Source of the DNA: an uncultured Peptococcaceae bacterium
GTDB lineage: Bacteria > Bacillota > Dehalobacteriia > UBA7702
Direction: 5' to 3'
Length of the DNA: 18,885 bases
Assembly: GCA_937919295.1 (NCBI GenBank)
Contig: CALFRX010000214.1
Span: forward strand, 1-18,885
Part shown: one piece after another, positions 13,854-18,885 of the stretch
How the letters are laid out: the number at the start of each line of letters is the position of its first letter
Numbering within the stretch: position 1 is the first letter of the stretch
The notes under the pieces: model-generated
Database searches by the model: none
What the model saw: only the letters and a program-made list of their open reading frames with translations
What the model was told of the DNA's origin: nothing
Made by a program: the position numbers and the translations under genes

Positions 13854-14478
13854 TTATAAGAAGGAATACAGGGAGTTATATCAGCCCAAAAAGGAACCGG
13901 CTTTGATCGAGGTGCCAAAAATGAATTTTGTGGCGGTAAAAGGCGTTGGCGATCCCAACGAAGAGGGCGGCGTCTACCAACAAGCCATGGAAATCCTCTA
14001 TGGCATCGCCTTTACCCTTCGCATGAGCAAAAAGAGCGGCAAGGAACTAAAAGGTTTTTTTGACTATACCGTACCGCCTTTGGAAGGGCTTTGGCAGATG
14101 AAAGACGGCGCTGGTGTCGATTATCTCCATAAGGAAAGTTTCGTTTGGACGTCCATGATCCGCCTGCCGGATTTCGTCACGGAAGATATGTTTGCTTGGG
14201 CCAAAGAAACAGCAACTAAAAAGAAAAAGCAGGATTTCTCGGCGGCAATATTTTTCACCTATGCGGAAGGCCTTTGTGTTCAGTGTATGCACATCGGCCC
14301 TTACGACGGCGAACCGGCTACCGTTCAACGGATGGAACGATACATCGTGGAGCAGGGCTATGAAAATGACTTTTCCGAAAGAAGGCTGCACCATGAAATC
14401 TATCTGAGCGACCCTCGCAGAACCGCCCCGGAAAAGCTCAAAACCGTTCTCCGCCAACCGGTGAAGCGGAGACCGTAA
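13843..14478 (+). CDS. GyrI-like small-molecule-binding domain protein
   Basis: A 211-aa stand-alone protein of the GyrI-like / effector-binding family. Diagnostic blocks are FVAVKGVGDPNEEG near residue 30, YGIAFTLRM, VPPLEGLWQMKDG, and GLCVQCMHIGPYDGEPATVQRMERYI with the H-x-G-P-Y turn of the family. No DNA-binding domain is attached, so it is not an AraC-type regulator. Homologues bind, and some hydrolyse, cyclopropanoid or other hydrophobic compounds; the ligand here is unknown. A strong AGGAGGGGGAAGAG site lies inside the preceding VOC gene. It ends at a bidirectional terminator shared with the convergent sirtuin gene. Confidence 0.85.
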   Translation: MTFDYKKEYRELYQPKKEPALIEVPKMNFVAVKGVGDPNEEGGVYQQAMEILYGIAFTLRMSKKSGKELKGFFDYTVPPLEGLWQMKDGAGVDYLHKESFVWTSMIRLPDFVTEDMFAWAKETATKKKKQDFSAAIFFTYAEGLCVQCMHIGPYDGEPATVQRMERYIVEQGYENDFSERRLHHEIYLSDPRRTAPEKLKTVLRQPVKRRP

Positions 14479-14487
14479 AAAAGGAAA

Positions 14488-14540
14488 TCAAAAACGGCGG
14501 GAAGGTGAGTACGCAGTCACCTCTGACTCGCCGTTTTTCT
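14488..14540. terminator. Bidirectional terminator between convergent genes
   Basis: AAAAACGGCG (14490-14499) pairs with CGCCGTTTTT (14529-14538), with an inner stem AGGTGA/TCACCT (14503-14508 and 14517-14522). A-run and T-run flank it, so it serves the GyrI-like gene and the sirtuin gene. Confidence 0.85.
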
Positions 14541-14548
14541 GTGCCGTC

Positions 14549-15274
14549 TTATTTCATCGCGCCAAGCACCTCGCCGAGGCTGCCCGTAATGACCAGATCG
14601 GCCTTGCTGTCATAGGAGGTGGCGTCGCGGTTGATCAGCACCAATTGATTGCCGTGGTAGTAGTTGATAAGGCCCGCCGCGGGGTATACCACAAGAGAGG
14701 TACCGCCGACGATGAGCATATCCGCTTCGCGAATGGCCTTAACAGCGTTGTTGATGACGGTGTTATCCAGCCCTTCCCCGTAGAGTACGACGTCAGGTTT
14801 GACGACGCCCTGGCATTTTTCGCAATAGGGGATGCCGCCTTTGGCGGCCAGCACGATGGCTTCATCGTAGAAGGCCCCGCATTTCGTACAGTAATTCCGT
14901 TTTACGGAGCCGTGGAGTTCATAAACGGTTTTGCTCCCCGCCATTTGGTGGAGACCGTCGATGTTTTGGGTGATGACGGCCTGTAGCTTCCCCTCCGCTT
15001 CCCATTGGGCGAGTTTTGTATGGGCAGCATTCGGTTTCGCGTCGGGGAAGAGCATGGTACGGTAAAAATCAAAAAAATCATCGGTATGATTTTCGTAAAA
15101 TTCATGGGATAGCATCACTTCCGGTGGATGGCGAAACTGCTTTTGTTGGTAGATGCCGTCACTGCTTCTGAAATCGGGAATTTTACTTTCGGTGGAAACC
15201 CCGGCGCCGCCAAAAAAGACAATGCGGTCACTGCAATCAAGCATTTCCTGTAATTTTGCTAACTTTTCCTTCAT
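14549..15274 (-). CDS. cobB: NAD-dependent protein deacetylase (sirtuin)
   Basis: A 241-aa Sir2 family enzyme that removes acyl groups from lysines using NAD. The NAD-binding motif is GAGVSTESKIPDFR (23-36), the ribose/nicotinamide site is TQNIDGLH (102-109), and the catalytic base is H121 in YELHGS. The zinc ribbon is complete: C129, C132, C151 and C154. GTSLVVYP follows. It lacks the Ala-Trp-Arg...Tyr-x-x-Arg features of desuccinylases, so a deacetylase is more likely. ATG 15274 has a perfect AGGAGGT 7 nt upstream. An upstream in-frame start at 15337 would lie on the promoter -35 box and is rejected. Confidence 0.93.
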   Translation of the reverse strand: MKEKLAKLQEMLDCSDRIVFFGGAGVSTESKIPDFRSSDGIYQQKQFRHPPEVMLSHEFYENHTDDFFDFYRTMLFPDAKPNAAHTKLAQWEAEGKLQAVITQNIDGLHQMAGSKTVYELHGSVKRNYCTKCGAFYDEAIVLAAKGGIPYCEKCQGVVKPDVVLYGEGLDNTVINNAVKAIREADMLIVGGTSLVVYPAAGLINYYHGNQLVLINRDATSYDSKADLVITGSLGEVLGAMK

Positions 15275-15308
15275 TTTCAAGACCTCCTTGCAAGCTGACT
15301 TTATCATC

Positions 15309-15337
15309 ATTATAAAACCGTGCTGTCCTTCTGTCAA
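15309..15337 (-). promoter_or_regulatory. Full-consensus sigma-A promoter of the sirtuin gene
   Basis: On the - strand: TTGACA (15332-15337), 17 nt, TATAAT (15309-15314). All 12 positions match consensus with ideal spacing. Confidence 0.9.
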
Positions 15338-15357
15338 AAATTCTTAAAAATAAATGA

Positions 15358-15370
15358 GCCGGTAACCGGC
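15358..15370. repeat. Perfect dyad GCCGGT-A-ACCGGC
   Basis: A 6+1+6 dyad in the divergent region between the sirtuin and ECF sigma genes, 21 bp upstream of the sirtuin -35 box. A second perfect palindrome, GTAACGTTAC, lies at 15451-15460. Both contain GTAAC. They may be regulator sites; no binding protein is suggested by the sequence. Confidence 0.45.
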
Positions 15371-15403
15371 GTTTATAAGATCATAAATAAAAAAGAATTA
15401 AAA

Positions 15404-15429
15404 TGAACCGTTTTCCTTTTATCAGCATC
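15404..15429 (+). promoter_or_regulatory. Possible ECF-type promoter of the sigma/anti-sigma operon
   Basis: TGAACC (15404-15409), 16 nt, CATC (15426-15429) resembles the AAC-containing -35 and CGTC-like -10 boxes of group IV sigma factors, which often activate their own operon. No good sigma-A promoter was found here. The match is weak. Confidence 0.25.
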
Positions 15430-15484
15430 TAAAGAGTGTAAGACAAAAAAGTAACGTTACCAAATGTCAAGAAAGGCTTAAGAA

Positions 15485-16000
15485 GTGGATCAGGAAACAT
15501 TTACCGCCTTGGTGCGGCAAGGAGAATCAACTCTCTACCGGGTCGCCAAAGCAATCCTCCACCACGAACATGATGTGGAAGATGCCGTCCAGGAAGGACT
15601 CCTAAAGGCGTACCAAAACCGAAATAAATTAAAGAATGAGGCCTTTTTCCAAACCTGGCTGACAAGAATCATCATTAATGAATGTTACAGCCTTTTGCGA
15701 AAAAATAAGCCAGTTCGTCCTTTTGCTGAGGAGGATCTGGAAATCCCCGCCCCGGCAGTAGCCAATGACGCTGACCTTTATCAAGCAATCAGAATGCTGC
15801 CGCCGAAAATTCGTATCACCATCGTTCTTTACTATGTAGAGGGGTATTCCACGGTAGAAATCAAAACGGTTTTGAAAATCCCTCAGGGTACCGTGAAAAG
15901 CCGTCTTGCCAAAGGGCGCACACTGCTAAAATCTATTCTGACGGATGAAAGAGAAGGAGATTGTCATGGATCAAAAACAATGGAAGAAAGCCTTTCCTGA
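15485..16000 (+). CDS. ECF (group IV) RNA polymerase sigma factor
   Basis: A 171-aa sigma-70 family protein with only regions 2 and 4. Region 2 runs from LYRVAKAILHHEHDVEDAVQEGLLKAYQ through FQTWLTRIIINECYSLLRK, about residues 17-73. Region 4 runs from IRMLPPKIRITIVLYYVEGYSTVEIKTVLKIPQGTVKSRLAKGRTLL, about residues 102-150, with the recognition helix in IPQGTVKSRL. It starts at GTG 15485 with AAAGG upstream. It overlaps the anti-sigma gene by 35 bp, so the pair is co-expressed. The signal that releases it is probably extracellular, because the partner is a membrane protein. Confidence 0.93.
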   Translation: MDQETFTALVRQGESTLYRVAKAILHHEHDVEDAVQEGLLKAYQNRNKLKNEAFFQTWLTRIIINECYSLLRKNKPVRPFAEEDLEIPAPAVANDADLYQAIRMLPPKIRITIVLYYVEGYSTVEIKTVLKIPQGTVKSRLAKGRTLLKSILTDEREGDCHGSKTMEESLS

Positions 16001-16715
16001 ACCGCCTCAAAGCTTTCACCGGAAAGTAGAGGCCACATTGGCTTCGCTTCCCCAAGAAAAGGAGAAAAATATCATGCGTATCAAAAAACGGTTTGCAATT
16101 CCTGTGATCGCTCTTGTTGCCATAGTGGCTTTGGGTACGGGTTTATTGGGCACGGGTAAAATCTCTTCGATGATCGGCAGCAGCTGCGCATCGCCGACCT
16201 ATACCCAGCTGCCTACGGCAGCAGAGCTCAGTGAGGACTTGGATTTTAGCCCCACCATTCCCCCGGCTTTTGAAAACGGTTATACCTTTGAAAATGGTAC
16301 CATCGGCAAGGAAAGCGGCCTTGATGAAAACGGTAATGTTTTGGAGAAACATAAGAGTCTGGATTGCCTGTACAAAAACGGCAGTGATGCGATTTCTTTA
16401 AACGTTGCCGAAAAGTGGAGTTTTCCCCATGAAGAAGACGGCACCGTGGTGGAAACCTATAACGGTATTGAGCTCAAATATACCGTGAATACCTATAAAT
16501 TTGTTCCCGGTGATTATGAAATGACAGCTCAGGACAAAGCCGATGAAGCCTCCGGCAAATATGTATTCAGTTTTGGTACGGATCAAATTGAAATCGAAGA
16601 GGTTCAAGGCCTAACCTGGATACAAGACGATCTTTCCTATCTTCTGATGGCCAGTGATTCTTCATTAACCGAGACTGATCTTGTAACCATGGCAAAAGAA
16701 GTTATAGACCGGTAA
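15966..16715 (+). CDS. Membrane anti-sigma factor with extracellular DUF4367-like domain
   Basis: A 249-aa single-pass protein encoded directly after the ECF sigma factor. Residues 1-40 are cytoplasmic and contain a PEPPQSFHRKVEATLASL block typical of short anti-sigma N-termini. The membrane helix is about 43-62. The outer part (63-249) ends with LTWIQDDLSYLLMASDSSLTETDLVTMAKEVI, resembling the end of DUF4367 domains. No zinc-binding HxxxCxxC motif is present. ATG 15966 has GAAGGAG 7 nt upstream; an in-frame ATG at 15945 lacks a site. It probably holds the sigma factor at the membrane until an envelope signal arrives. Function is inferred from context. Confidence 0.82.
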   Translation: MDQKQWKKAFPEPPQSFHRKVEATLASLPQEKEKNIMRIKKRFAIPVIALVAIVALGTGLLGTGKISSMIGSSCASPTYTQLPTAAELSEDLDFSPTIPPAFENGYTFENGTIGKESGLDENGNVLEKHKSLDCLYKNGSDAISLNVAEKWSFPHEEDGTVVETYNGIELKYTVNTYKFVPGDYEMTAQDKADEASGKYVFSFGTDQIEIEEVQGLTWIQDDLSYLLMASDSSLTETDLVTMAKEVIDR

Positions 16716-16758
16716 CAATTCCCATAATGAAGATGAATGAAGTAAGATCATCATCGTA

Positions 16759-16794
16759 CGACTCCGCAATGTTCCTTTGCGGAGTCGTTTTATT
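16759..16794 (+). terminator. Terminator of the ECF sigma operon
   Basis: CGACTCCGCA (16759-16768) pairs with TGCGGAGTCG (16778-16787), followed by TTTTATTT. Confidence 0.88.
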
Positions 16795-16823
16795 TCATGA
16801 AGCACAAAGTCAAAAGCAGAGTT

Positions 16824-16851
16824 TTGTACATCCTCTAAGATAATATATACT
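16824..16851 (+). promoter_or_regulatory. Candidate sigma-A-type promoter upstream of sigK
   Basis: TTGTAC (16824-16829), 16 nt, TATACT (16846-16851). A second candidate is CATATAGT at 16906-16913, close to the -10 box of mother-cell sigma factors (SigE: CATACANT), with an AC dinucleotide 18 nt upstream. I cannot decide which is used. Confidence 0.35.
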
Positions 16852-16947
16852 GCTCGTATAAAGATTTATTATAAAATATTTCCTGACAAAATTCCCGAAG
16901 AACCGCATATAGTGAAATGAGTTCGACGATGATATGGAGATGATCCC

Positions 16948-17652
16948 TTGATTCTTTTGCTGCGGGGCCGCCACCGGCTGAGGGTTTTTTGCTTTTGCGG
17001 ATATATTGGCAATCAGTTTTTTCCTAAGCCGCTCAGCGCCATAGAAGAGAAAGAACATTTAAGAAAAATGAAATTAGGGGACGAGGAGAGCAGAAACGTC
17101 CTGATTGAAAAGAATTTACGTCTGGTGGCCCATATCTGTAAAAAATATGAGCAGTGTGCCATCGACAAAGATGACCTGATTTCCATTGGCACCATTGGTC
17201 TGATTAAAGCCATCGACTCTTTTTCTCCCGACCGTAACGTGCGTTTGGCTACTTACGCGGCCCGCTGTATCGAAAATGAGATATTGATGGCCATTCGGGC
17301 CGGCAAGAATTTAGGGCAGGAGATGTCGCTTTACGAGCCTTTGGGGCAGGATAAGGAAGGCAACGAAGTCAGTTTATTGGATATTTTGGAGAGCGACGGC
17401 GTCAATATCTCCGATAAAGTCGATCTCAAGGAGAACATCCGCTTTCTTTACGATGTGCTGGAGCGGGTACTCAGTGAAAGGGAACGGCAGGTCATTGCCA
17501 TGCGTTACGGACTTGACGGTGAAAAGGAACAGCCTCAGCGGGTCATTGCCGCACGATTGGGCATCAGCCGCTCTTACGTATCGCGCATTCAGAAAACAGC
17601 GGTAGCGAAGCTGACAAAAGCTTTTGCGGAAAAAGGTTACCTTGAAACGTAA
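16948..17652 (+). CDS. sigK: RNA polymerase sporulation sigma factor SigK (pro-protein)
   Basis: A 234-aa sigma-70 family protein close to Bacillus pro-SigK, the late mother-cell sigma factor. FFPKPLSAIEEKEHL, RNVLIEKNLRLVAHICKKYE, DLISIGTIGLIKAIDSF, LATYAARCIENEILM and PLGQDKEGNEVSLLDIL match SigK nearly block for block. Region 4 ends in LGISRSYVSRIQKTAVAKL. The start is TTG 16948 with GGAG 8 nt upstream; a stop codon 18 nt upstream excludes a longer form. Alignment to Bacillus SigK puts the processing site before Y19 (FCFCG/YIGNQ), leaving an 18-residue pro-sequence. The gene is intact, with no skin-element interruption. A spore-forming ancestry is implied. Confidence 0.9.
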   Translation: MILLLRGRHRLRVFCFCGYIGNQFFPKPLSAIEEKEHLRKMKLGDEESRNVLIEKNLRLVAHICKKYEQCAIDKDDLISIGTIGLIKAIDSFSPDRNVRLATYAARCIENEILMAIRAGKNLGQEMSLYEPLGQDKEGNEVSLLDILESDGVNISDKVDLKENIRFLYDVLERVLSERERQVIAMRYGLDGEKEQPQRVIAARLGISRSYVSRIQKTAVAKLTKAFAEKGYLET

Positions 17653-17681
17653 TTGCCAGATCCCTTGATATCTTGTATAAT
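17653..17681 (+). promoter_or_regulatory. Promoter of yqeG
   Basis: TTGCCA (17653-17658), 17 nt, TATAAT (17676-17681), beginning directly after the sigK stop codon. Confidence 0.8.
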
Positions 17682-17715
17682 GAATTTACCAATTCATAAA
17701 GATAGGAACGAAACC

Positions 17716-18210
17716 ATGAACATTTTTCGCCCCGATTATCTGGTGGATGATATTTTTTCCCTGCCCCTTACCGCGCTGAAGGAAAAAAACATCACCAATA
17801 TATTATTCGACGTCGATAACACCATCGTCCCTTATAATTCCCACGATCTTTCCGAGGAAGCCATCTGCTGGTTTCACGAAACCACGGCCAAGGGATTTCA
17901 TCTTTGCCTTTTATCCAACAACAGCGCCCAGCGGGTTGCTCCTGTTGCCGCGCGCCTCGGTATTGATTTCGTGGGCCGGGCGAAAAAGCCGCTGCAAAAC
18001 GGCGCGAAAAGAGCGATGGAACTCTTCGGCGCGCCCAAAGAGCAAATCGCCCTCGTCGGCGATCAGCTTTTAACCGATACGGCCTGCGGTAATATTGCCG
18101 GTTTTACCACCATTGTGGTAAAGCCGCTGAATCCCGACGAACTGTGGATTACCAAGTGGCATCGGAATTATGAAAAAATACTCTACCGCCTGATGGGCAT
18201 CAAACGATAG
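17716..18210 (+). CDS. yqeG: YqeG family HAD-IIIA phosphatase
   Basis: A 164-aa haloacid-dehalogenase phosphatase of the YqeG family. D32-V-D34-N-T36 in ILFDVDNTIVPY is the nucleophile motif, LCLLSNNSAQRV is motif II, AKKPLQNGAKRAME is motif III, and LVGDQLLTDTACGN is motif IV. The N-terminus NIFRPDYLVDDIF matches Bacillus YqeG, whose physiological substrate is not settled. ATG 17716 is chosen, with AGGA upstream; a TTG at 17653 falls on the -35 box. It has its own promoter. A shikimate kinase gene follows after 88 bp, in which TATAAT (18233-18238) lacks a good -35 box. Confidence 0.93.
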   Translation: MNIFRPDYLVDDIFSLPLTALKEKNITNILFDVDNTIVPYNSHDLSEEAICWFHETTAKGFHLCLLSNNSAQRVAPVAARLGIDFVGRAKKPLQNGAKRAMELFGAPKEQIALVGDQLLTDTACGNIAGFTTIVVKPLNPDELWITKWHRNYEKILYRLMGIKR

Positions 18211-18298
18211 GTATGTGGCACCTGTTTTTGCATATAATGAATGAAGAGACTAAGTTGATCCGGATTTCTTCCGACTGAATACCAGAAGCAGGTGAATC

Positions 18299-18802
18299 AT
18301 GAAGAATATCGTTTTAATCGGTTTTATGGGCAGCGGCAAGACTTCTATGGGAAGGTTTCTCAGTCGTGAGCTCGACTATGACTTTTTCGATACGGATAAG
18401 GAGATGGAAGCTGCTACCGGGCTGAAAGTGAATCAGATCGTTAAAAAATACGGGAAAATCCGCTTTGCTTCGGAAGAACAACTGATCGTCAAAAAACTGT
18501 CCGCCATGGATAATACAGTGATCGCCACCGGCGGCAGTTTCATTGATAACGAGGAGAATATCCAGACACTGAAAGGTTGCAGTACCTTTGTTTTTCTCGA
18601 TGTGGATGACGATATCATCATTGAACGTCTCCGCCGCCGCAAAATGCGTCCTTTCGAGGAAAAGGGCAGCCTGAAAGAGCTGGTACCAAAGATTTACGGC
18701 TCCCGGCGTCCCGTCTATGAAAAATACGCCGATATTACGGTGAATACCACCGATCTTACCATGGAGGAAACAGCCAAGGAAATTTTGGAACGGCTGCAAT
18801 GA
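18299..18802 (+). CDS. aroK: Shikimate kinase family protein with altered substrate site
   Basis: A 167-aa protein of normal AroK length. The Walker A motif is GFMGSGKT (8-15), D31-T-D33 supplies the shikimate-binding aspartate, RRRKMRPF matches the lid arginine region, and SRRPVYEKYADITVNT the conserved R-x-P-x-Y block. Aligned with E. coli AroK, the F-R-x-x-E motif is F56-A57-S-E-E60, so the shikimate-binding arginine is missing, and the T-G-G-G loop is T77-G-G-S80. An arginine at 55, two positions earlier, might compensate. It may be a divergent shikimate kinase or have another substrate. CAGGTG precedes the ATG. Confidence 0.8.
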   Translation: MKNIVLIGFMGSGKTSMGRFLSRELDYDFFDTDKEMEAATGLKVNQIVKKYGKIRFASEEQLIVKKLSAMDNTVIATGGSFIDNEENIQTLKGCSTFVFLDVDDDIIIERLRRRKMRPFEEKGSLKELVPKIYGSRRPVYEKYADITVNTTDLTMEETAKEILERLQ

Positions 18803-18806
18803 ACAG

Positions 18807-18885
18807 ATGATGTACGCAGAAGAAGAAATCAAGAAAATCTTAGAGACAGCGATCAAACGCGGCGGGGATTATGCCGACCTATATC
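18807..18885 (+). CDS. TldD/PmbA-family protein, N-terminus (3' partial)
   Basis: The last 79 bases encode an in-frame start reading MMYAEEEIKKILETAIKRGG and then DYADLY. The pattern helix followed by (A/I)-x-x-x-G-(A/G)-D-(F/Y)-A-(D/E)-(L/I)-(Y/F) is the N-terminus of TldD metalloproteases, which with TldE (PmbA) cleave modified peptides. The frame runs off the window. It starts 4 nt after the aroK stop; the start could also be the ATG at 18810. Only 26 residues are visible, so the call is provisional. Confidence 0.6.
   Translation, partial: MMYAEEEIKKILETAIKRGGDYADLY

Noticed and set aside
15275..15337. Upstream in-frame start for the sirtuin
   Set aside because: The codon coincides with the -35 box of a consensus promoter and precedes the transcription start.
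17653..17715. TTG start that would lengthen YqeG by 21 residues
   Set aside because: It overlaps the -35 element of the yqeG promoter, and ATG 17716 aligns with the family N-terminus.
18314..18856. - strand open frame (180 codons) opposite aroK
   Set aside because: It is antisense to the whole kinase gene and lacks a start signal.

Overview
The window looks like a chromosomal segment of a low-to-medium GC, endospore-forming member of the Bacillota (Clostridia or Negativicutes; I cannot decide between them). The support is a SigK-like mother-cell sigma factor, strong AGGAGG-type ribosome binding sites, sigma-A promoters of the TTGACA-17-TATAAT type, a Bacillus-type LexA box, and several Firmicutes families (YqeG phosphatase, YoaP-type GNAT, YacP/NYN domain). 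No rRNA, CRISPR array or complete mobile element is visible.

Layout. (1) 1-1202: the 3' part of a Tet/EF-G-like ribosome-binding GTPase fused to a YacP/Rae1-like NYN nuclease domain, ending at a bidirectional terminator shared with a convergent tRNA-Val(GAC). (2) 1530-4940: radC, a 119-aa unknown, trmB and thrC, all on the + strand and closely spaced from the unknown onward. (3) 4941-5983: a two-domain GNAT/YoaP protein and a possible small membrane ORF. (4) 6000-6970: a small accessory patch with a decayed DUF6809-type remnant, a 58-aa Cys-rich ORF, and a divergent XRE regulator separated from it by twin TGACA-N9-TGTCA dyads over overlapping promoters. (5) 7054-7504: a solitary zinc-ribbon gene. 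(6) 7589-9494: a LexA-boxed Y-family polymerase with an overlapping small partner, then a 73-aa unknown. (7) 9503-11932: cardiolipin synthase and a DUF308 membrane protein with a Tyr/Asp-rich tail. (8) 12037-14540: a phosphoglycerate-mutase-superfamily enzyme (ApgM / proposed homoserine kinase), a VOC protein and a GyrI-like protein, ending at a bidirectional terminator facing a sirtuin. (9) 15275-16794: the sirtuin promoter and an ECF sigma/anti-sigma pair. (10) 16948-18885: SigK, YqeG phosphatase, a shikimate-kinase-like protein and the start of a TldD-like protein.

Most genes are housekeeping or stress-response genes. The most interesting points are the translation-factor/NYN nuclease fusion, the compact divergent XRE switch with its unannotated 58-aa partner, the SOS cassette, the possible pairing of the ApgM-like enzyme with ThrC in threonine synthesis, the shikimate kinase that lacks its usual substrate arginine, and a SigK with a short, Cys- and Arg-containing pro-sequence. 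I saw no clearly unprecedented multi-gene system. All identifications are by recognition of motifs; no database search was run.
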